From contig CAJWZJ010000001.1 in NCBI GenBank assembly GCA_913050245.1, positions 54,617-118,616 on the forward strand: DNA of 64,000 bases, in the 5' to 3' direction. A program made the translations under genes and the position numbers. Below are positions 11,631-21,482 of this stretch, one piece after another. This DNA comes from an uncultured bacterium. Lineage in GTDB: Bacteria; Desulfobacterota_D; UBA1144. The notes under the pieces are model-generated. The model made no database searches. It saw only the letters and a list, made by a program, of their open reading frames with translations, and was not told the origin of the DNA. Numbering within the stretch: the stretch's first letter is position 1; each line of letters begins with the position of its first letter.

Positions 11631-14291
11631 TTAATTTGTTTTCACCATTTGTCTTAATACTGTTTGCAGTATTCCGCCGTTATAAAAGTAATCTACTTCT
11701 ACAACAGAATCTAGTCTACATATTGCATTTATATCCCTTTTTTCGCCAGATTCTGACTCAATTTTAATAGAAATTCTAGAAAGAGGACTTAATCCATCCT
11801 CAATACCAAGGATACTGAATTTCTCATTTCCAGTTAATGAATGAAACTCAGCACTTTCACCTTCCAAAAACTGAATAGGGAGAACTCCCATTCCAACCAA
11901 ATTACTTCTATGTATCCTTTCAAAACTTTCAGCTATTACAGCTTTTACACCTAGCAGCATTGAGCCTTTAGCAGCCCAATCTCTTGAGCTTCCAGTCCCA
12001 TATTCTTTACCAGCTATGACAATTAGTTGCGTGTCAGTTTTTTTATAACTCATTGCAGCATCGTAAATAGACATCATATCTCCAGTATTAAAGCATTTTG
12101 TAAATCCACCCTCTACGTCATCAAGGATTTTATTTTTTATTCTAATATTTGCAAAAGTTCCTCTCATCATAACTTCATGGTTCCCTCTCCTAGATCCATA
12201 GCTATTAAAATCTTTAACATCAACACCCTTTTCTTTAAGATATTTACCAGCAGGAGTTTCTACGGTAAAAGAACCCGCAGGAGATATATGATCTGTGGTA
12301 ATAGAATCTCCAAGATATGCTAAAACTCTTGCATCCGTAATGTCTTTAACTTCTGGTAAATCAATAGAAAAATCATCAAAAAATCCTGGCTTCTGAATGT
12401 AGGTAGATTCAGACTTCCAATCATAAATTGACCCTTCTGGAACGGAGATAGATTCCCACCTTTCATCTCCAATAAAAATATTTTCATACCTATTTGCAAA
12501 AGTATCAGGCTGAATTGAACTGTACACTGTATCGCTTATTTCTTTATTCGTAGGCCAAATATCTTTAAGAAAGACATCATTTCCATCAGAAGATTTTCCA
12601 ATTGGTTGATGATATAAATCAATATCGATAGTCCCTGCTAAAGCATATGCTACTACTAATGGTGGTGAGCCAAGATAAGATAGCCTTATTAAAGGATGAA
12701 CTCTACCTTCAAAATTTCTATTTCCACTAGATACAGCTGCAACATGCATAGAATTGTTTTGAATAGTATCAGCTACTTCATCTGGTAAAGGACCACTATT
12801 ACCAATACAGGTAGTACAACCGAAACCAACTGTTTTGAATCCAATATCAGACAAACTCTCTAACAAACCAGCGTTTTCAAGATAATCTACAACAACTTTT
12901 GAACCAGGTGCGAGACTTGTTTTAACATATGAAGGAACGGTCAAACCTAAATCCTTTGCTTTTTTAGCTACTAATCCAGCGGTAATCATTACATACGGAT
13001 TTGAAGTATTTGTACAACTTGTAATTGCTGCTAAAACAACAGATCCATTCTTAAGAGATTCATTTTGATCTTTTATTTTGTGAGAATCAGTTTTGGAGAC
13101 TCCTCTATCATTAAGTTCATTATCCAGCGCCAATTTCATATCTGATAATAAAATTCTATCCTGCGGTCTTTTGGGGCCTGCAAGTGCAGGTTTAACCGAT
13201 TCAAGATTTAAATATAAGGATTTATAGTACTCTGGATCTTTAGTATTAGAATCTCTAAAACTTGATTGTTTTTTATAATATTTTTCAACTAAATCAACTT
13301 CATCTGATGTTCTTCCAGTCAATTTTAAATAATTTAAAGCTTCTTGATCAACAGGGAAAAATCCCATTGTGGCTCCATATTCGGGTGCCATATTTGCAAT
13401 AGTTGCTCTATCAGGAAGTGGAAGATTATCCAATCCAGGTCCATAAAATTCAACAAACTTTCCGACAACTCCTTCCTTTCTTAGCATTTCAGTAATATTT
13501 AAAACTAAGTCGGTAGCAGTAACACCTTCACATAAATTTCCTTCTAATTTAAAACCTATTACATCAGGAATTAAAAAATATAACGGCTGTCCAAGCATTG
13601 CAGCTTCAGCTTCAATTCCACCTACTCCCCAACCTAAAACGCTTATTCCATTAATCATTGTTGTATGAGAATCTGTCCCAACCAAAGTATCAGGAATAGA
13701 AACCATTTCACCATTTGATTCAATTTGTTGAACTAATTTAGCTAGATATTCAAGGTTTACTTGATGAACTATACCATTGCCAGGTGGAACAGCTCTAAAG
13801 TTCTTAAAAGCAGTTTGAGCCCACCTCAAAAAAGAATATCGTTCCTGATTTCTCTCAAATTCAAGCTTCGTATTTAATGCAAGTGAATTTATTTCTTTAA
13901 AATGATCAACTTGAACAGAATGATCAATTACCAAATCAACTGGCACTAGTGGGTTAATTGAATCAGTGTTTTGCCCGAGTTTACTAATAATATCTCTCAT
14001 TGCAGCTAAATCTGCAACACATGGCACTCCAGTAAAATCTTGAAGTACTACTCTCGAGGGTCTAAAAGGTATTTCGAATTTTTCTTTTTTATTGAAAATA
14101 AATTTATTTATTAAACTTTCATCAACAATTTTTTGATCATAATTTCTAACTAAATTTTCTAAAAGTATTCGTAGAGAGTAAGGCATAAGTTCTAAATCAA
14201 AATCAAACTCTTCAGATACTTTTTTTAAAGAATAGAGCTTAGACTCTCCTCCAGAATATTTAAAACTTTCTACAAAACTATTTTTGGTCAT
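11631..14291 (-). CDS. acnA: Aconitate hydratase A
   Basis: VGTDSHTTMINGISVLGWGVGGIEAEA; AAITSCTNTSNP; GKEYGTGSSRDWAAKG. Confidence 0.97.
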   Translation of the reverse strand: MTKNSFVESFKYSGGESKLYSLKKVSEEFDFDLELMPYSLRILLENLVRNYDQKIVDESLINKFIFNKKEKFEIPFRPSRVVLQDFTGVPCVADLAAMRDIISKLGQNTDSINPLVPVDLVIDHSVQVDHFKEINSLALNTKLEFERNQERYSFLRWAQTAFKNFRAVPPGNGIVHQVNLEYLAKLVQQIESNGEMVSIPDTLVGTDSHTTMINGISVLGWGVGGIEAEAAMLGQPLYFLIPDVIGFKLEGNLCEGVTATDLVLNITEMLRKEGVVGKFVEFYGPGLDNLPLPDRATIANMAPEYGATMGFFPVDQEALNYLKLTGRTSDEVDLVEKYYKKQSSFRDSNTKDPEYYKSLYLNLESVKPALAGPKRPQDRILLSDMKLALDNELNDRGVSKTDSHKIKDQNESLKNGSVVLAAITSCTNTSNPYVMITAGLVAKKAKDLGLTVPSYVKTSLAPGSKVVVDYLENAGLLESLSDIGFKTVGFGCTTCIGNSGPLPDEVADTIQNNSMHVAAVSSGNRNFEGRVHPLIRLSYLGSPPLVVAYALAGTIDIDLYHQPIGKSSDGNDVFLKDIWPTNKEISDTVYSSIQPDTFANRYENIFIGDERWESISVPEGSIYDWKSESTYIQKPGFFDDFSIDLPEVKDITDARVLAYLGDSITTDHISPAGSFTVETPAGKYLKEKGVDVKDFNSYGSRRGNHEVMMRGTFANIRIKNKILDDVEGGFTKCFNTGDMMSIYDAAMSYKKTDTQLIVIAGKEYGTGSSRDWAAKGSMLLGVKAVIAESFERIHRSNLVGMGVLPIQFLEGESAEFHSLTGNEKFSILGIEDGLSPLSRISIKIESESGEKRDINAICRLDSVVEVDYFYNGGILQTVLRQMVKTN

Positions 14292-14353
14292 AATTATAAA
14301 TCACCCCTATTTTTAAATTTTACAAAATTTAATGGTATTTGTTAAATAAATTA

Positions 14354-14803
14354 TTAAGCAAAGTTAATATTTTCAATTTGCTTTAACTTATTTAATCTAC
14401 CTTCATGTCTCTCACCTTCATAATCTGATGTTAGCCAAAGTTCAACAATATTCTTAGCAACATCAGAAGAAACATATTTAGATCCAATAGTTATAACATT
14501 AGTATCGTTATGAGCTCTCGATACGGTTGCGATGTTTACATCATTTGCAATAACAGCCCTGATATTAGGAAATTTATTAGCAACTATATTCATACCACAA
14601 CCTGAAGCACAAATTAATATACCTCTATCAAAATGTCCTTGTGAAACTTTATTTGCAACCTCAGACGCGGTATCAGGATAATCACATGTATCCTCATCAT
14701 GACATCCAAAATCCTTTACATCAAAACCAAGTTTGTTTATATAATTTTTCAATTCTTCTTTAAGCAAAAAGCCTCTATGATCAGATCCTATAGCGATTTT
14801 CAT
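14354..14803 (-). CDS. rpiB: Ribose-5-phosphate isomerase B
   Basis: MKIAIGSDHRGFLLKEELK...ICASGCGMNIVANKFPNIRAV. Confidence 0.96.
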   Translation of the reverse strand: MKIAIGSDHRGFLLKEELKNYINKLGFDVKDFGCHDEDTCDYPDTASEVANKVSQGHFDRGILICASGCGMNIVANKFPNIRAVIANDVNIATVSRAHNDTNVITIGSKYVSSDVAKNIVELWLTSDYEGERHEGRLNKLKQIENINFA

Positions 14804-14804
14804 T

Positions 14805-16040
14805 TTAATCCTCAAACTTCTTAAAAATTAATGTGCAATTAGTCCCACCAAAACCAAAAGAATTACTTAGAGCAATTTTCATATCATTATCAACAGAATT
14901 ATGAGGAACATAATTTAAATCACAACCCTCTTGAGGGTTATCTAGGTTTATTGTAGGAGGTGCAATACCTTCATCCAAAGCCAACGAGGTTATTCCTGCT
15001 TCAAGTCCACCTGCTGCACCAAGTAAATGTCCTGTTATTGACTTCGTTGAGCTAACCAGAAGTTTGTTTGAATGTTCTCCAAATACTCTTTTAATTGCAT
15101 TAGTCTCGTTAATATCATTCTGCTGTGTAGATGTTCCGTGTGCATTTATATAATCAATGTCTTCGGGATTGATTTCCGAATTTTTCAAAGCCATTTCCAT
15201 ACAAATTACAGGTCCATCAATAGAGGGAGAAGTTATATGGTGAGCATCACCACTCATTCCTGAACCCAGAAGTTCGGCATATATTCTAGCACCCCTTTTT
15301 TTTGCATGTTCGAGCTCTTCCAGTAATACCAAGCCTGAGCCCTCAGCCATAACAAATCCATCCCTATCTTTATCGAATGGTCTTGACGCTGCTTTGGGAT
15401 CTTCGTTCCTGGTAGATATTGCCCTCATAACATTAAAACCAGAGATAGCCACATGAACTAAAGGTGCTTCAGCTCCACCAGCAACCATAGCGACGGCGTC
15501 ACCTCTTTGTATATTCATGGCAGCGTAAGCTATAGCATGTGCGCCTGCAGCGCATGCAGTTGCTGTAGCACAATTGGGTCCTTTTAATTGATTAAAGATT
15601 GAAACATATCCTGCTGCCATATTAGGAACCATAGAAGGAACAAAAAAAGGAGAAACTCTAGAAGGTCCTTTTTCTCTATATGCAATTACGTTGTCTACAA
15701 AAGTTTGAATACCACCAATTCCAGATCCAATATATGAACCAATTAAGTGTTCATTATCTGGTGTCACTTTGAGGCCCGAATCTTTTAATGCAAGAACTGC
15801 CGCGGCTGCAGCATAACGAATAAATACATCACTCCTTCTTGCTTCCTTTGCATCAATAAAGTCCTCTGCATTGAAATCAGTTGATATTTCTCCACCAAAC
15901 TTGGTTTTTAAATCACTACTATCAACTCTTTTTAAAAAATCTATACCAGATATACCTTCTTTAACCTTAGGCCAAATAACGTCTTTCCCAACACCAAGGG
16001 AAGAAACCATTCCAATTCCTGTTATGACTACTCTTTTCAT
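14805..16040 (-). CDS. fabF: 3-oxoacyl-ACP synthase II
   Basis: KRVVITGIGMVSSLG...GPNCATATACAAGAHAI...NSFGFGGTNCTL. Confidence 0.97.
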   Translation of the reverse strand: MKRVVITGIGMVSSLGVGKDVIWPKVKEGISGIDFLKRVDSSDLKTKFGGEISTDFNAEDFIDAKEARRSDVFIRYAAAAAVLALKDSGLKVTPDNEHLIGSYIGSGIGGIQTFVDNVIAYREKGPSRVSPFFVPSMVPNMAAGYVSIFNQLKGPNCATATACAAGAHAIAYAAMNIQRGDAVAMVAGGAEAPLVHVAISGFNVMRAISTRNEDPKAASRPFDKDRDGFVMAEGSGLVLLEELEHAKKRGARIYAELLGSGMSGDAHHITSPSIDGPVICMEMALKNSEINPEDIDYINAHGTSTQQNDINETNAIKRVFGEHSNKLLVSSTKSITGHLLGAAGGLEAGITSLALDEGIAPPTINLDNPQEGCDLNYVPHNSVDNDMKIALSNSFGFGGTNCTLIFKKFED

Positions 16041-17038
<998 letters not shown>

Positions 17039-17953
17039 TTATATTTTTTCCAAATCTGCCTTTTCACCAAAATTGGCTACAGAGCAATCTTTAGCAATTC
17101 TTTTTATCAGTCCTGATAAAACATTTTTTGGACCTACCTCTATAAATTGATTAACACCTAAATTTTTATGGAGATAATTCACAGATTGATGCCATAAAAC
17201 TGGACTGATTAATTGATCAAGTAATAAATTTTTAATTTTCATCTTATCATTAAAAATTTTTGCATCAAAATTGGTAATCATAGGCACTTTAAAATCAAAA
17301 AAATTAACAGAATCTAAAACATTTTTCATTTTATCTACTGCAGAGGTCATTAACTTTGAGTGGAATGGAGCGCTAACATCTAATAAAACTACTCTTTTTG
17401 CACCTGCTTTTTTTGCTAATTCGGCAGCTTTCTCAACAGCATACTTAACCCCAGAAATAACCACCTGGCCAATACTGTTATAATTAGCAGGTGATACATG
17501 TGCTTCCTCAGTTGAGGCATCCTCACATATTTTATCTACATCCTCATCAGGTAGACCAAGAACTGCGGCCATACCTCCAACACCTAGTGGCACAGCTTCT
17601 TGAGTAAATTCTCCTCTTTTTCTAACTGCCCATACCGCATCTTCAAAATCGATTGAACCAGATGCGACAAGTGCAGAATATTCACCCAAACTATGACCTG
17701 CTACATATGATGGTGTTATATTTTTCTCAATTTTTAAAACTTCATGAGCTGCAGTGCTGACAGTAAGTATTGCTGGCTGTGCATTAACAGTTAAGTGAAC
17801 ATCATCACTTTCAAAACATAATTTTTTCATATCTAGTGAAAGCTTATCGCTGGCTTTTTCAAAAACTTCTTTAGCTACTTTGAAATTCTCATATAAATCT
17901 TTCCCCATTCCAACATATTGTGATCCTTGACCAGGAAAAACTAAAGCTAACAA
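17039..17953 (-). CDS. fabD: Malonyl-CoA:ACP transacylase
   Basis: LVFPGQGSQYVGMGKDLYENF...AGHSLGEYSALVASG. Confidence 0.97.
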   Translation of the reverse strand: MLALVFPGQGSQYVGMGKDLYENFKVAKEVFEKASDKLSLDMKKLCFESDDVHLTVNAQPAILTVSTAAHEVLKIEKNITPSYVAGHSLGEYSALVASGSIDFEDAVWAVRKRGEFTQEAVPLGVGGMAAVLGLPDEDVDKICEDASTEEAHVSPANYNSIGQVVISGVKYAVEKAAELAKKAGAKRVVLLDVSAPFHSKLMTSAVDKMKNVLDSVNFFDFKVPMITNFDAKIFNDKMKIKNLLLDQLISPVLWHQSVNYLHKNLGVNQFIEVGPKNVLSGLIKRIAKDCSVANFGEKADLEKI

Positions 17954-17980
17954 ATAAAAACTCCAATAAACATAAATAGA

Positions 17981-18145
17981 TTATGACTTTCTAGATTGTT
18001 GAAATTCCTCAACAGATGAATATCTATGAGCTATCTTTACTTCACCAGATTTTTTATCAACTGATAGACCAGGCAACTTTAAATCCTGATGATTTCGTCT
18101 TTTACCTACTTTTGACTTTGATTTCTTTCTTTTTGGTACTGCCAT
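17981..18145 (-). CDS. rpmF: Ribosomal protein bL32 (54 aa; not in ORF track)
   Basis: Manual translation: MAVPKRKKSKSKVGKRRNHQDLKLPGLSVDKKSGEVKIAHRYSSVEEFQQSRKS*; MAVPKRK N-terminus and H-x(n) L32 pattern. Confidence 0.92.
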   Translation of the reverse strand: MAVPKRKKSKSKVGKRRNHQDLKLPGLSVDKKSGEVKIAHRYSSVEEFQQSRKS

Positions 18146-18221
18146 TTTATTATCCTTATTTATCCACTATTATAGGGCAAAAAATTATTTTTACAATAAA
18201 TTAAAAAAGCTTTTTATCCAT

Positions 18222-19670
18222 TCAGCTGGAGATCAACTCTTTTGTATATTCATGCTGTGGATTATTCAATATTTCACCTAGGGGCCCATTCTCTATTATT
18301 TGACCTTCCTTTAATATATATAGTCTATCGCAGACTTTTTCAATGAATTTTATATCATGTGAAATTGCTAAAAAAGTGAGATTTTTATCATTTTTCAATG
18401 TGTTTATTATATCTATGATTTCATATTGAATCTCGGGATCAAGGGAAGATACAGGTTCGTCTAATACGATTAAACTTGGACTCCAAAGTAAAGATTTAAT
18501 AATCAGTACTCTTTGCCTTTGTCCACCACTAATTTCTAAAGGTGTATTTTGAAGTATTTCGTAATCTAAATTCAGTTTTTTAAAATAATAGTTAATTAAA
18601 TCTTTGAACTCTTTTTGTTCGATATTAATTAATTTGTTTAAATCTAATAATATATTTTTAATTTTTTTTCTTGGATTTAAGGAACCCAACAAATCTTGAT
18701 ATACATGTTGTACCTTTGCAGAATATTCAACATAAGTATAGTCTTCTATATTTTTATCAAAAGCTTTAACTGACCCAGTAAAACCAGAATGATATTTAGT
18801 TATTAACTTAGCTATTGTTGACTTACCTGATCCACTTGAACCTAAAAGTCCTACAGATTCATTTTTTTTTATCAATAAATTAATATCATCTAGAATTTTA
18901 TTATCATCTATAAAATAAGATACTTTAGACATAGAAATGATCTCTTCTTTAACATCAAATATTTTAAAATTTTCATTATTTATATTATCAATGATAGAAT
19001 CTTTAGGTATTTGATTGATTATTTTATTTTCAATTTTAAAAATACAATCACAAAATTCCTTCGCTATTCTGTAATCATGTGTAATAAGTATAATTCCAAT
19101 ATTTCTAGAATCGCATATAACTCTGAGAAGGTTTAATATTTTTTTTTCGTTAAGATTATCTAAAGAAGAAGTAGCCTCATCAGCTATAATTAAATCAGGA
19201 TCATTTTGTAAGCTTAATGCTATTAAGATTCTCTGGGCCATACCTCCACTAAGCTCATGAGGATATTTAAATAATATTTCTTCCTGATTTTCAAATCCGA
19301 CTTCATTCAGTAGACTATCAATCTTTTCTCTTAAATTAATTTTAGTGGAATTTTTTTTATTATTTATTCTAAAGTGGTTCAATATGTTTAAGGTTGGGTT
19401 TAGTGATGACAATGGTTCCTGAGGAATATAGGAAATATTTTTTGGTTTTGAAATACTAAGACCATTTAGAGTTAAATTTTTATATTGTTTTTCGGCATTA
19501 TATTCATTTTCAAAGCCAAGAATTGCATAAGCCAATAATGATTTACCTGAACCACTTTTCCCGATAATTGCAATTTTACAGGGCCTTGCGACCAACAAGT
19601 CAGCATCATCTATTATTTTTTTTTCATCAATTGATATAGTTAGCTTTCTTATGTCTAAATAATTTTTCAT
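18222..19670 (-). CDS. Double-domain ABC transporter ATPase (oligopeptide/dipeptide-type, DppD-DppF-like fusion)
   Basis: Two Walker A motifs (GKSGSGKS, GSSGSGKS) and two signature motifs (LSGGMAQR, ISGGQRQR). Confidence 0.88.
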   Translation of the reverse strand: MKNYLDIRKLTISIDEKKIIDDADLLVARPCKIAIIGKSGSGKSLLAYAILGFENEYNAEKQYKNLTLNGLSISKPKNISYIPQEPLSSLNPTLNILNHFRINNKKNSTKINLREKIDSLLNEVGFENQEEILFKYPHELSGGMAQRILIALSLQNDPDLIIADEATSSLDNLNEKKILNLLRVICDSRNIGIILITHDYRIAKEFCDCIFKIENKIINQIPKDSIIDNINNENFKIFDVKEEIISMSKVSYFIDDNKILDDINLLIKKNESVGLLGSSGSGKSTIAKLITKYHSGFTGSVKAFDKNIEDYTYVEYSAKVQHVYQDLLGSLNPRKKIKNILLDLNKLINIEQKEFKDLINYYFKKLNLDYEILQNTPLEISGGQRQRVLIIKSLLWSPSLIVLDEPVSSLDPEIQYEIIDIINTLKNDKNLTFLAISHDIKFIEKVCDRLYILKEGQIIENGPLGEILNNPQHEYTKELISS

Positions 19671-19715
19671 TTTCTAATTTAAGATTCTTTTATATTAAAA
19701 GTGTATAATTTTATT

Positions 19716-20213
19716 ATGGAAAATAAAATTAAAATATTTATTATTGCTATTTTAGTTATAACCTCAGGTTATTTTGGTATTTCATACTATCAAAATATGA
19801 ATACAAAAAATGATCAACTTAAACTAGAAGAAATCAATAAAAGTTTTATTAATAATGATTTTGAAGATATTGAAAATCTAATTAAATATATAAATTTATT
19901 AGAAACGAACGATATAACTCAACCTCATTTATCTCTATTAATAAAATCAATAAACTATAATATAGGAGAAAATAACTTCGTAAATGATCAAGAGATTAAG
20001 ATATTAATAAATTTTTATAATGGAAAATATAAAACAAAATTTAATGATATTTCATCTGATATCATTCATGATTTTTACATATCATCAATAAGTAAACTAT
20101 TTTATGGAATTGGTGATTGTGAGAACGCAAAATTGTATTCTAGTAAAATTAAATATTTTAATTCAATTAAAGATGATACGGATAATTTTATAAATTCGTG
20201 TCAAGGAGAGTAA
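19716..20213 (+). CDS. Membrane-anchored protein of unknown function, single N-terminal TM helix
   Basis: MENKIKIFIIAILVITSGYFGISYYQ then soluble domain; ATG at 19716 preferred over GTG at 19701. Confidence 0.7.
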   Translation: MENKIKIFIIAILVITSGYFGISYYQNMNTKNDQLKLEEINKSFINNDFEDIENLIKYINLLETNDITQPHLSLLIKSINYNIGENNFVNDQEIKILINFYNGKYKTKFNDISSDIIHDFYISSISKLFYGIGDCENAKLYSSKIKYFNSIKDDTDNFINSCQGE

Positions 20214-20214
20214 G

Positions 20215-20565
20215 ATGTTAATTTATATTTTAATAGGTATTACAGGTGGATTTTTAAGTGGATTCATGGGAATTGGCGGTGGAATTATAATGGTTCCATT
20301 TATGGTTTATTTTGCTAACTTTTCTCAACATTTAGCCCAAGGAACATCACTTGCTGTATTAAGCATACCAGTGGTAATGTTTGGAGCCTATCAATATTAT
20401 ATTCAAGGTAATGTGAATATTAAGGCAGCCTTAATAATTGCTTTGTTTTTTTGTTTAGGAATTTTTTTAGGCTCGAAATATGCGCAAACTCTTAGTTCTG
20501 ATACGTTAAAAATTATTTTTGGATTCCTTATGATATTGATTGGAATAAAGATGGTAACAACTTAG
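20215..20565 (+). CDS. Half-size TauE/SafE (TSUP) family membrane protein
   Basis: GITGGFLSGFMGIGGGIIMVPFMVYF...AQGTSLAVLSIPVV in only 116 aa. Confidence 0.82.
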   Translation: MLIYILIGITGGFLSGFMGIGGGIIMVPFMVYFANFSQHLAQGTSLAVLSIPVVMFGAYQYYIQGNVNIKAALIIALFFCLGIFLGSKYAQTLSSDTLKIIFGFLMILIGIKMVTT

Positions 20566-21482
20566 GAACTATAAAACTCGTTAGATTTCTCAATAATTTC
20601 ATTTAAATCTTTGCACCAATATACTTCCTTATCTTTTCTCATCCATGTTAATTGTCTTTTTGCTAATCTCCTTGTATTGACGATTATCTTTCCTATTGCT
20701 TCTTCATAAGATAATTTACCTTGTAAGTAATAAGCGATCTCACTGTATCCTATAGATTGTATTGGCTTAATTTTATCACCATATTTCGAGATTATTCTTT
20801 CAGCTTCTTTTAGAAGACCGCGATCTATCATGAAGTAGACTCTTTCCTCAATTAGAGAATCTAAATCTTTTTTTGGAATATCAAGAGACAATTTTATATA
20901 TTTAATATTTTTAAATCCCATTTTTTTTGATGAAGACATAAAAACAGAAGGCTTGGTTTTTGTTATATAAAATATTTCTAAAAATCTTATAATTCTATTT
21001 TTATCATTTCTAGAAATCTTTCTGGCACAATCTTGATCAATTTCATTTAATTCATTATATAGATTTTCCAAACCATATTGATCTATCCGTTTTTTAAATT
21101 GGTCTCTTAATGAATCATTCTTTCCAATGCCCTCAGTAAGACCATTTAGCAATGCATCAATATAAAGTTGTGTTCCACCAGAAATTATAAAAAAAGATTT
21201 TTCTGAATCATTAATAATTTTTCTAGAATCATGCATAAATCTCCATGCATCATAACTTTCATATGGCTTTATTATATCTATTAAATGATACTTAATCTCT
21301 TTTTGCTGATCCTTTGATGGCTTTCCAGTGCCAATATCGAAAGAATCATAAACATGCATAGAATCTGCACAAATAATTTCAGAGTTAAAATATTTCGCAA
21401 GATAAAAGGAATTTGTAGTTTTATCGGAACAAGTTGGGCCTGTTAAAATAATTAGCTTTTTAAATTTCTCTGTAGTTGTCAA
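20562..21482 (-). CDS. miaA: tRNA dimethylallyltransferase with altered P-loop
   Basis: CADSMHVYDSFDIGTGKPS; SGGTQLYIDALLNGL; RRLAKRQLTWMR. Confidence 0.93.
   Translation of the reverse strand: MTTTEKFKKLIILTGPTCSDKTTNSFYLAKYFNSEIICADSMHVYDSFDIGTGKPSKDQQKEIKYHLIDIIKPYESYDAWRFMHDSRKIINDSEKSFFIISGGTQLYIDALLNGLTEGIGKNDSLRDQFKKRIDQYGLENLYNELNEIDQDCARKISRNDKNRIIRFLEIFYITKTKPSVFMSSSKKMGFKNIKYIKLSLDIPKKDLDSLIEERVYFMIDRGLLKEAERIISKYGDKIKPIQSIGYSEIAYYLQGKLSYEEAIGKIIVNTRRLAKRQLTWMRKDKEVYWCKDLNEIIEKSNEFYSS

Noticed and set aside
18016-18204. Plus-strand ORF 18016..18204
   Set aside because: Antisense to rpmF, which is clearly identifiable on the minus strand.
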